Translations under genes and position numbers: made by a program
In this document: one piece after another, positions 57,001 to 61,590 of the stretch
Position numbering within the stretch: the first letter of the stretch is position 1
Layout: each line of letters begins with the position of its first letter
Notes under the pieces: model-generated
The model's database searches: none
What the model was told of the DNA's origin: nothing
What the model saw: the letters and a program-made list of their open reading frames with translations, nothing else
DNA from: Dendrophyllia cribrosa
Taxonomy: Eukaryota; Cnidaria; Anthozoa; Scleractinia; Dendrophylliidae
Direction: 5' to 3'
Assembly (NCBI GenBank): GCA_024195265.1
Contig: JAJLRJ010000009.1
Coordinates: forward strand, 6,752,997-6,816,996
Length of the DNA stretch: 64,000 bases

Positions 57001-58163
57001 AACCTCCGGTAGCGTTTCACAGAGTGTATCACCATCGACCTTCGCATCAGTGTCAAAGAGCCTCTCGGCATACAAGTCCACAAGTGTATCGGCAATTGTC
57101 TTGGCCTCCACCTTTGCTAGCGTGTCACAGAGTGTATCGCCATTAATCTCCACTAGCGTGTCACAGAGTGTCTCGGCATCCACGTCCACAAGTCTTTCGG
57201 CAAGTGTCTCGGACTCCACCTCTGTTAGCGTGTCACAGAGTGTATCGCCATCGATCTCCACCAGCGTGTCACAGAGTGTCTCAGTCTCCCCGTTTAGGAG
57301 TGTATCGGGTAGTGTGTCGACGTCCACCTCTGCTAGCGTGTCTCAGAGTGTCTCAGCCTCCACCACCACAAGTGTGTCGGCAAGTATCTCGGTCTTCACC
57401 GCTGCTAGCCTGTCACCCAGTTTGTCGCCATCAACCTCCGCAAGTGTGTCACAGAGTGTCTCGGCATCCACGTCCACAAGTGTATCAGCAAGGGTCTCGA
57501 CCTCCAACTCTGGTAGCGTGTTAAGGAGTGTATCGCCTTCGATCTCCCCCAGGGTGTCACATAGTTTCTCATATTACACGTCCACAAGTTGGTCGGCAAG
57601 TGTCTCGTCCTCCACATCTACTAGCGTTTCAGCCAATGTGTCGCTATCGACCTCCGCGAGTGTGTCACAGAGTGTCTCGGCCTCCACGGCCACAAGTGTA
57701 TCTACATGTTGCTCGTCCTCCACCTCTGCTATCGTGTCAGCGGATGTGTCGCCATCGATCTCCGCCACCGGCTCTCTGATTGTCTCAGCTTCCTTGTTGG
57801 CCAGTGTGTCGGCGATTGTTTCGGCCTCCACTTCTTTTAGTGTGTCAGCCAGTGTGTCGCTATCGACTTCGCCGAACGTGTCACCGAGTGTCTCGGCCCC
57901 CACTTCCACACGTTTGTCGGCAAGTGTCTCGGCCTCCGCCTCTGCTATCGTGTCAACGATTGTTTTGCCATCGATCTCCGCCAGTGTGTCTAAGAGTGTC
58001 TCAGCGTCTCCTTTGGGCACTGTGTCGAGAAGTGTCTCGGTCTCCATGTGTGCTAGCGTGTCAGCCATTGTGTCGCAGTCGTTCTCAATTTTGCCATCTA
58101 CGTCAACGGTATCAGTGCAGCTTTCATGTTTGCCAGGATTTAGTGGGGTTAATTGTGATGAAA
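2..58163 (+). CDS. Giant serine-rich repeat exon of an EGF-containing extracellular protein (5' partial)
   Basis: The frame is open from base 2 to the phase-1 donor at 58163/58164, apart from three one-base insertions (about 7563, 10129, 10328). Corrected, it gives about 19,386 codons, roughly 1.8 MDa by my estimate. Serine occupies nearly every second position; partners are V, A, T, P, Q, I, with K, R, D, H, E at fixed places. Typical 12-mers are [24 protein letters not shown] and [12 protein letters not shown]. No signal peptide, membrane segment or true start is visible; the gene begins upstream. The last 12 codons (from 58127) give [10 protein letters not shown], the C5-C6 half of an EGF domain, then splice to a full EGF exon. 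Such Ser/Thr-rich stretches in secreted animal proteins are usually heavily O-glycosylated, so a mucin- or adhesin-like surface or matrix protein is inferred. In-frame TAG at 58166-58168 lies inside the intron. Function unproven. Confidence 0.85.
196..3760 (+). repeat. Block duplicated at 11503-15067 (offset 11,307)
   Basis: By eye this 3.56-kb stretch matches 11503-15067 base for base nearly throughout. Rare variants are shared, for example TTCGGA (Ser-Thr-Phe-Gly) at about 699 and 12006, and CGACATGTTTCTC at about 2008 and 13315. The offset equals 314 x 36 + 3; the extra 3 are the three stray bases near 7.6 and 10.1-10.3 kb. Boundaries are approximate: the left one is where GACCTCC changes to GACTTCC, the right one near 3762. 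Confidence 0.75.
7563..7564 (+). other. Frame break 1: one extra C
   Basis: The text reads GTGTCCGCCATCG where every paralogous monomer reads GTGTCGCCATCG. Without correction translation leaves the Ser frame and stops at 7652-7654. The equivalent position in other units is intact, so this is a sequencing or assembly error, or a private mutation. Confidence 0.85.
10129..10130 (+). other. Frame break 2: one extra C
   Basis: The text reads GCATCCACCGTCC where paralogues read GCATCCACGTCC. The matching place in the 5,508-bp partner copy (about 15638) has no extra base. Confidence 0.85.
10328..10328 (+). other. Frame break 3: one extra G, restores the frame
   Basis: The text reads GTGTCCCGAGAGCG where paralogues read GTGTCCCAGAGCG; the partner copy at about 15836 is normal. 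The three extra bases total three, so the frame after 10328 equals that before 7563. Confidence 0.85.
13900..28070 (+). repeat. Nearly two tandem copies of a 7,308-bp block
   Basis: Positions about 13.9-20.8 kb match about 21.2-28.1 kb with a constant offset of 7,308 bp (203 monomers). I saw only scattered differences, such as CCTCTC at 18241 against CGTGTC in the partner copy, GATCTCC against GATTTCC at 25681, and TCGACG against TCCACG near 18730. Within each copy a 1,008-bp sub-block is also doubled (19759-20751 with 20767-21759; 27067-28059 with 28075-29067). The divergence is low enough that this is either very recent duplication or an assembly repeat. Extents are approximate. Confidence 0.7.
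29090..36238 (+). repeat. Two tandem copies of a 3,528-bp block
   Basis: About 29,090-32,710 matches about 32,618-36,238 at an offset of 3,528 bp (98 monomers). Private variants are repeated at that distance: AGCATGTCAACT at 30624 and 34152, GCCATTGATCTC at about 31508 and 35036, TATGTCGTCATCG at 31934 and 35462, and TCGGAAAGTG at about 32575 and 36103. The match fails at 32711/36239 (CGTGTC against CATGTC). Confidence 0.75.
38760..42480 (+). repeat. Two tandem copies of an 1,800-bp block
   Basis: 38,760-40,680 matches 40,560-42,480 at offset 1,800 bp (50 monomers). The shared block contains the first appearance of the second monomer family (Ser codons within [11 protein letters not shown] and [10 protein letters not shown]). 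Differences are few, for example CCTCTGCTAA against CCTCTGCTAG at 39120/40920 and GACATC against GATATC near 39690/41490. Confidence 0.7.
43550..49970 (+). repeat. Two copies of a 2.6-kb block at offset 3,852 bp
   Basis: About 43.55-46.11 kb matches 47.40-49.97 kb at 3,852 bp (107 monomers). Shared rare features are GTGGCAGCC (44631, 48483), AATTATCTCTGTCTC (about 44711, 48563) and GGTCACAGAG (about 45711, 49563). The segment between the copies belongs to other units. Confidence 0.65.
49980..56280 (+). repeat. Two copies of a 2.7-kb block at offset 3,600 bp
   Basis: About 49.98-52.68 kb matches 53.58-56.28 kb at 3,600 bp (exactly 100 monomers). Shared variants include GTGGCCCAG (50464, 54064), GTATTGGCAAG (50499, 54099) and TCTGGTAGC (52649, 56249). 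The match ends where GACCTCC meets CATCTCC. Confidence 0.65.
56900..58090 (+). repeat. Decayed 3' edge of the 36-bp array
   Basis: The reading frame and the 12-residue phase continue without an indel, but monomers differ from each other and from the core. Non-serine replacements appear at formerly fixed serines, for example SCC (TCTACATGTTGCTCG region near 57703), FSYYTSTSW near 57566, and LLASVSAI near 57797. AGY at residues 1 and 5 is still recognisable in most monomers. This is what is expected where unequal exchange no longer homogenises repeats at the array edge. Confidence 0.8.
58091..58163 (+). other. Linker and half EGF domain at the end of the giant exon
   Basis: After the last monomer comes a short linker ([12 protein letters not shown]), then [10 protein letters not shown] (58127-58156) and DE. 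The C-x5-G-x2-C arrangement is the C5-C6 loop of an EGF-like domain. Cysteines 1-4 are absent; the place where C4 would stand (two residues before C5) is Leu, codon CTT at 58121-58123. Either the repeat array replaced the N-terminal part of an EGF module or this is a degenerate remnant. Confidence 0.7.
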
Positions 58164-58506
58164 GTTAGTATTACGTTTGGCCTCACTATAAATTTTTGTT
58201 GTTTTGTTGATGTTTTTTGTTTTTTGTTTTAGGGTATGCAATGCTAGCTTGTTTTATTTAATACTTTATTTTATAGTAGGTGAATCTTTGTCTTTTGATA
58301 TGGAAATAATTGCAGGAAAAAAACTTGACGTGCGTGTTTTATTGTGGCATTTAAACGTCTCGTAACGATCATTTCTCGACGATCGTCTATCTCGATGAAA
58401 AACATGCTCTTGTTGTATAAGTGTTACGTTAGAACCAATGCTATAATAGTAAAGAAGAATTCTTACGCTGATCTTTTCTAATGTCTTATTGTTTTACTTT
58501 TTGCAG
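58164..58506 (+). other. Intron between the giant exon and the EGF exon
   Basis: The donor is GAA-A|GTTAGT at 58164 and the acceptor is TTTTTGCAG ending at 58506. A CTAAT branch-site match has its A at 58481, 25 nt before the acceptor. Splicing is phase 1 and removes the in-frame TAG at 58166-58168. Length is 343 nt, T-rich near the 5' end. A second acceptor-like site (TTTTAG ending 58232) would lead to a stop after nine codons, so it is not favoured. No other gene is seen inside. Confidence 0.85.
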
Positions 58507-58620
58507 ATATTAACGATTGTTTAGGCGTGAGTTGTTCTGGCAATGGTAATTGCATTGACCAGGTGAATGGATATAAATGCCAATGCAATGAAGGGTTCTT
58601 TGGAAGCAATTGCGAAACAG
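58507..58620 (+). CDS. Calcium-binding EGF domain exon of the giant serine-rich protein
   Basis: The exon follows a polypyrimidine acceptor (TTTTTGCAG) and ends at CAG|GTACGA. Its 114 bp equal 2 + 37 codons + 1, so it is a phase 1-1 symmetrical exon, the usual shape for shuffled EGF modules. The split first codon joins A(58163) to AT, giving Asn. The peptide has six cysteines spaced C-x4-C-x5-C-x8-C-x-C-x8-C. The start NINDC fits the calcium-binding EGF N-terminal consensus, and CIDQVNGYKCQC fits the Asp/Asn-hydroxylation pattern C-x-[DN]-x4-[FY]-x-C-x-C exactly. Such domains give rigid, calcium-stabilised extracellular rods. If the donor at 58621 is not used, translation runs seven residues further to TAG at 58638-58640, which would make this the last coding exon. 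Domain identity is certain from sequence; membership of the same gene rests on phase match and spacing. Confidence 0.9.
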
Positions 58621-58692
58621 GTACGACAAATCCAATTTAGTATTTTGGGGAAAAGAAAAAGAAGTATTATTTTTAAGATTCGCTGTTTTCAG
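58621..58692 (+). other. Possible short second intron
   Basis: The donor CAG|GTACGA at 58621 and an acceptor GCTGTTTTCAG ending at 58692 would define a 72-nt intron. It is short, and no strong branch site stands out. It is listed because the acceptor phase fits the phase-1 EGF exon and the following frame is open for 34 codons. Confidence 0.3.
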
Positions 58693-58796
58693 ATTCAAGG
58701 GCTTATACAGGCTCATTCATGTTTGTACAGCACCTCTTTGACATTCGGTTAAAAGAAACAGAAATTACACAGAAGTCGAGTATAGGAGACAGATAG
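58693..58796 (+). CDS. Candidate next (terminal) exon of the giant gene
   Basis: Joined in phase 1 to the EGF exon (G + AT gives Asp), the frame reads 34 codons, starting DSRAYTGSFMFVQHL, to TAG at 58794-58796. The acceptor is decent, and the peptide is more protein-like than surrounding AT-rich translations, with a hydrophobic core FMFV and a charged tail. I recognise no domain. A weak alternative donor inside it (TTCG|GTTAAA at 58748) could extend splicing onward. It competes with the read-through stop at 58638 and with a far acceptor at 60443. Transcript data would decide. Confidence 0.28.
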
Positions 58797-58993
58797 GAAT
58801 AGTTTTCCTCCGCAAGAGAATCATTCCAGTACAAAGCATTTCATTTCATTTCATTTCCATGATTCAATTTGTTTGATAATTATATGCATCGTCAATAAGA
58901 TGTATTTGTCACATTGTTTGTTATAAAACTGTACTTTTGGCAGTGTCCTACTGAAAACCACCCAACATATAGTCACATATAATATAAATATAT
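58797..58993. other. AT-rich non-coding stretch
   Basis: It contains an imperfect (CATTT)n run at about 58838-58857 and no supported gene. The phrase TACTGAAAACCACCC near 58950 resembles CACTGAAAACCGCC at about 59985, so both may be parts of one dispersed repeat family. Confidence 0.4.
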
Positions 58994-59116
58994 ATTTGTC
59001 ACAAATGAAGACGAACCAATACTTTTTCCTTACTTTTTTTTTTTCCTTTTTCCTTTTTCCTTTTTCCATTTTTGGTGTCAGGAAAAAGTATTGGTTCGTC
59101 TTCATTTGTGACAAAT
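58994..59116. repeat. Perfect 37-bp inverted repeat with pyrimidine-tract loop
   Basis: The left arm 58994-59030 is the exact reverse complement of the right arm 59080-59116. The 49-nt spacer is almost pure pyrimidine with a (TTTTTCC)n run on the + strand. Outside the arms homology continues after a 6-nt indel (ATAATATAA on the left, TTATATTAT on the right). Perfect arms imply recent origin or gene conversion between arms. It may be a foldback element or a replication-template-switch product; I see no transposase. Confidence 0.9.
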
Positions 59117-59225
59117 TTATATTATTTTTATGAAAGACTGGACAAGTGGATGCTTGTGGAAAGTTTATATATATATATAGATAGATAAAAAGGCTGAGCC
59201 TAACAGCGTCGCTCTCTAAACAAGG

Positions 59226-59892
59226 TTAACTAAGATAATATAAAACTAAGGTGAAAGGTCGGAAGCACAAAAATTTAGATTGACGACCGGGCTATTTTTT
59301 AATTTTAGCAATTCTCAAAAACAGTATTACGCGACTGTCTGCACAGTCTGCACAGTACATTTAGACCGTACAAAAGTTCACAAAAACAACTTTTTCTCCG
59401 TCTGGAATAACTAGTACGACTACTTTCCAAATAAAATACAATTGTTGCTTGTCAAAAATTGCCCGAGAAACTAATTTGGAAATCAAAATTGCAAAAAAAT
59501 ACACAAACATATTTGTATAAGGCCACGCGAGTGAAGTTAGAACTATATAAAATTCAAGTCTTGTTTTGTTCACATAAAATCGCTTTTCAACCTATGTAAT
59601 GAATAAATAAAGACATAAAAATAAACAACACAATCTTCTTTCGAAAAATTTTATTCAAATCTCCATGAGTTTCTGTTTAAACGCAAAACGCGAACCATTT
59701 ATAGCGCATCGAGGCCGAGCTGATTGTCTTCGATGAAAGAAATCATAAAACGACTGAATTTAAGCACGTTTTATAACCTAATTATTCAAAATTGAAGCCT
59801 TTTTAAATGGTAGCCAAAATTGCACAATATAGAACAGTAAAGTGATGATATTAAGCTTAACTAAGGTGAAAAGGTCGGAAGCACAAAATTTA
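59226..59892 (+). repeat. Pair of dispersed direct repeats about 0.6 kb apart
   Basis: TTAACTAAG...GTGAAAGGTCGGAAGCACAAAA occurs at 59226-59276 and again at 59857-59892, the first copy carrying an internal 16-nt insertion. The 580 bp between them is AT-rich and has no credible ORF. It contains a doubled 9-mer GTCTGCACA at 59337-59354 and AATAAA matches at 59430, 59602 and 59606. Those could serve as poly(A) signals if the giant gene ends nearby, but no cleavage site can be shown. The bounding repeats could be two copies of an old element or short terminal repeats. Confidence 0.5.
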
Positions 59893-60020
59893 AACTCAAA
59901 AGAGTTTAACTGTAAACAAATGCTTCGACAATCTTCCAGCTTCAATTTAAGACGAAATCAGGTTTTAAAATAATGCAGGGCCCCACTGAAAACCGCCAAG
60001 GCGAGTGGGCTCCCTGGTTA

Positions 60021-60060
60021 AATATTATTATTATTATTATTATAATTAATAATAATATAT
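60021..60060 (+). repeat. ATT microsatellite
   Basis: An (ATT)n run passes into AAT/ATAAT at its right end. It directly follows GAGTGGGCTCCCTGGTTAA, the sort of arrangement seen at the 3' tail of a SINE-like element, but no tRNA-like head with A and B boxes was found upstream. Confidence 0.8.
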
Positions 60061-60153
60061 ACAGAACGGCAAACTCGCTGATGTTTATCGGCGAATTAGT
60101 TCCGCCCCTTGACTGCAGGCCTGGGAAACAACGCGCGGAGGCTGGGTAGAGGG

Positions 60154-60239
60154 AAAAGAAAAGCGTGGGGAACGCTGGGAAGGGGAGGGAGAGACACTTT
60201 CTCCCTTTTCCCATCGTTTCCCACGCTTCCGTTTTCTTC
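60154..60239. repeat. Imperfect 39-bp hairpin, purine/pyrimidine arms
   Basis: The left arm (60154-60192, purine-rich with AAGCGTGGGGAACG) pairs imperfectly with the right arm (60201-60239, CGTTTCCCACGCTT) across an 8-nt loop. It could be a foldback end of a mobile element. An 18-bp direct duplication follows immediately at 60246-60281 (unit GTTTACTGATGGGT plus four bases). Confidence 0.6.
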
Positions 60240-60281
60240 ACCGTTGTTTACTGATGGGTTACTGTTTACTGATGGGTACCT

Positions 60282-60727
60282 CTGCGGAGAAGAGAGCGGC
60301 CAGTTACTTACATATATCTGAACACATCGAACGAGGCACACGAAAACAAAAGGATATATATTTTAAAATTCCAAACTGTTATTGTTTGAGTTACACTTTT
60401 TCTTTTTCTTGTTTTTGTTCTTTGTTTTTCTTTTCTTTCCCAGGGCTTTTCACAATAAGTCGGAATGGTCTAACCTTGATATTTGTGTAGGAGTTGGATA
60501 AGAATAATTCTATGAACACTTTTTCGTATCACGTAATGTTTTGTTGTAGGCTCAAATTCGTCCATTAAGTTTTAAAATATGGCCCTTTGTTCCCAGTGAC
60601 ACTTCGGGAATGTTGCCGAGATCATGCACGTCGTTTGTCCATCTGAAGGAAGCGCGTTAAACCCTTGAGAACTCAACTAGTGCTGTTGTTGCTACCTTGA
60701 TATCCGATCAACTCATGCAGCTTAAGT
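60282..60727 (+). other. Non-coding stretch with a strong acceptor-like pyrimidine tract
   Basis: A long T/C tract ends in TTTCTTTCCCAG at 60443. After it, phase 1 reads 15 codons (start GLFTISRNG) to TAG at 60488-60490. This is a weak alternative terminal exon for the giant gene, implying an intron of about 1.8 kb. No gene is otherwise visible. Confidence 0.25.
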
Positions 60728-60868
60728 ATGCATAGCAAACAAAATTTTCGCCTATTCCTCGTTAGTTTCGTTGTGTCAGTTATTTGCGTGGTGCAAATTG
60801 CTCCTTCGGTTCCGCCGAAGATTATAATCTCCCGAGTGAATAGTAATCGCAAAATTAGAATTGCCCTC
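60728..60868 (+). CDS. Possible first coding exon of an unknown signal-anchor protein
   Basis: ATG at 60728 opens 47 codons ending at CTC|GTGAGT, a strong donor at 60869, in phase 0. The peptide starts MHSKQNFRLFLVSFVVSVI: a short basic head, then a hydrophobic run of about 16 residues, then APSVPPKIII and a basic tail. This is the shape of a signal peptide or a type II signal anchor. The frame stays open past the donor to 60952. No matching phase-0 acceptor with an open frame was found nearby; an acceptor at 61000 leads at once to a stop in phase 0. I do not recognise a family. It could be chance in AT-rich DNA. Confidence 0.25.
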
Positions 60869-61129
60869 GTGAGTAACCAGCCTTTTTTTAGCCTTAATCA
60901 AATAAAAAAAAATAACAATACCCATCGTGTGAATTTGATCCGCTTTTCTTGACACGTTTGGGGCAGCAGTTAACCCTACATTTTCCGTCGTCCGGTTTAG
61001 GTGTAAATATCGACTGGACAATCTTTATAGAGCAAACTACAGAATATACAGGGACACTTTTTCAAATGAAACAAGTATTACTGAAGTGGCTTGGCGGCTC
61101 CCTACTCAAGTCGACCGTCGGGCCGTCAA
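60869..61129 (+). other. Non-coding, with one protein-like ORF of uncertain meaning
   Basis: After an acceptor-like GGTTTAG ending at 61000, one frame reads VNIDWTIFIEQTTEYTG and onward for about 50 codons to a stop at 61153-61155. Its end runs into the 69-bp repeat, its phase does not fit the donor at 60868, and no domain is recognised. Otherwise nothing is visible. Confidence 0.15.
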
Positions 61130-61325
61130 AAAAATATACCTATCTCGTTCTTTAAGCGACTAAGTCGACTGATAAGCCCTGGAGCCGCCCCGCTACTAAA
61201 ATATGTACCTTCCTCGGTTTATAAGCCAATAAGTTCCCTGACGAGTCGCGGATATTCCGAGAAATGACAAAATATACCTTCCTGGCATTATACGCTTTTC
61301 AGTCAGACATGTACCTTGCCCTAAA
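61130..61325 (+). repeat. Degenerate tandem repeat, period 69 bp, about 2.8 units
   Basis: The core AAAATATACCTTCCT-like motif occurs with TACC at 61137, 61206 and 61275, exactly 69 bp apart. Each is followed by a TTATAAGC-like and a GAC/GTCG-rich segment. Units are strongly diverged (by eye about half of positions conserved), so the array is old. Confidence 0.6.
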
Positions 61326-61590
61326 TCTCTTATACTGACATCAGACTTCAACCGAAGAGCCGCTAAACTATGTCAGAAATGGCCCTGTATTCTATAGTTA
61401 CTCATTCTTTATAAAAATTTTCTTTTGGTGGATTACTGATCCCCCCCCTCAGAAGCATCTGGAATATGCACATGTATATATCCCAAAAGTCGCACATCTT
61501 TCTTTTCTACAGATGGTAACCATTCCTAATCACCGTCTTCAAAGTTGACTAAATACCCATTTGACTTATTCCAGGCGGCGATGAATTACT
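61321..61590. other. Unique-looking non-coding spacer
   Basis: No ORF, repeat or RNA feature could be supported. It includes a C8 run at 61441-61448. Confidence 0.5.

Larger units (their letters stand above)
1..58090 (+). repeat. 36-bp coding minisatellite array with higher-order structure
   Basis: The monomer is 36 bp, encoding 12 residues in the order S-x-S-x-S-x-S-x-S-x-S-x. About 1,600 monomers fit in the window. Ser codons are position-specific: residue 5 is nearly always AGY, residue 1 is mostly AGY (sometimes TCA), and residues 3, 7, 9 and 11 are TCN. About 15 monomer types recur in a semi-fixed order, making units of 360 to 1,116 bp, all multiples of 36. The element ACAGAGTTTTTCACACTC, encoding QSFSHS, marks one monomer of each unit and recurs at spacings such as 648, 432, 360 and 792 bp. 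The array continues beyond the left edge. It ends at 58090, before a non-repetitive linker. Confidence 0.97.

Noticed and set aside
33..57146. Long + strand Arg/Pro/His/Val/Tyr-rich ORFs ([10 protein letters not shown] type)
   Set aside because: They are an out-of-frame reading of the same monomer. Only the Ser frame joins the EGF cysteines and the phase-matched splice.
280..57327. Dozens of minus-strand ORFs of 60-850 codons ([13 protein letters not shown] type)
   Set aside because: They are the antisense of the 36-bp monomer. Their ends fall wherever one monomer variant makes a stop, with no promoter, splice or domain support.
1..58090. CRISPR array or intergenic satellite
   Set aside because: There are no constant repeats with unique spacers. 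The period is a multiple of three and the frame is kept open, so it is a coding repeat.
1..58163. Bacterial serine-rich adhesin from a contaminant
   Set aside because: A spliced, phase-1 EGF exon and transposon-rich AT flanks follow directly. No LPXTG anchor or secretion accessory genes are present.
58164..58232. Alternative short intron using the acceptor at 58232
   Set aside because: It leads to a stop after about nine codons and loses the complete EGF domain; the 58506 acceptor is in perfect phase.
58567..58752. 61-codon + ORF overlapping the EGF exon
   Set aside because: It reads the EGF exon in the wrong frame and runs through the donor; no motif.
59361..59573. 70-codon hydrophobic minus ORF
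   Set aside because: AT-rich translation with no supporting signal; lies between dispersed repeats.
60021..60110. SINE with tRNA-derived head upstream of the ATT tail
   Set aside because: No A-box or B-box match could be found; only the tail-like arrangement is visible.
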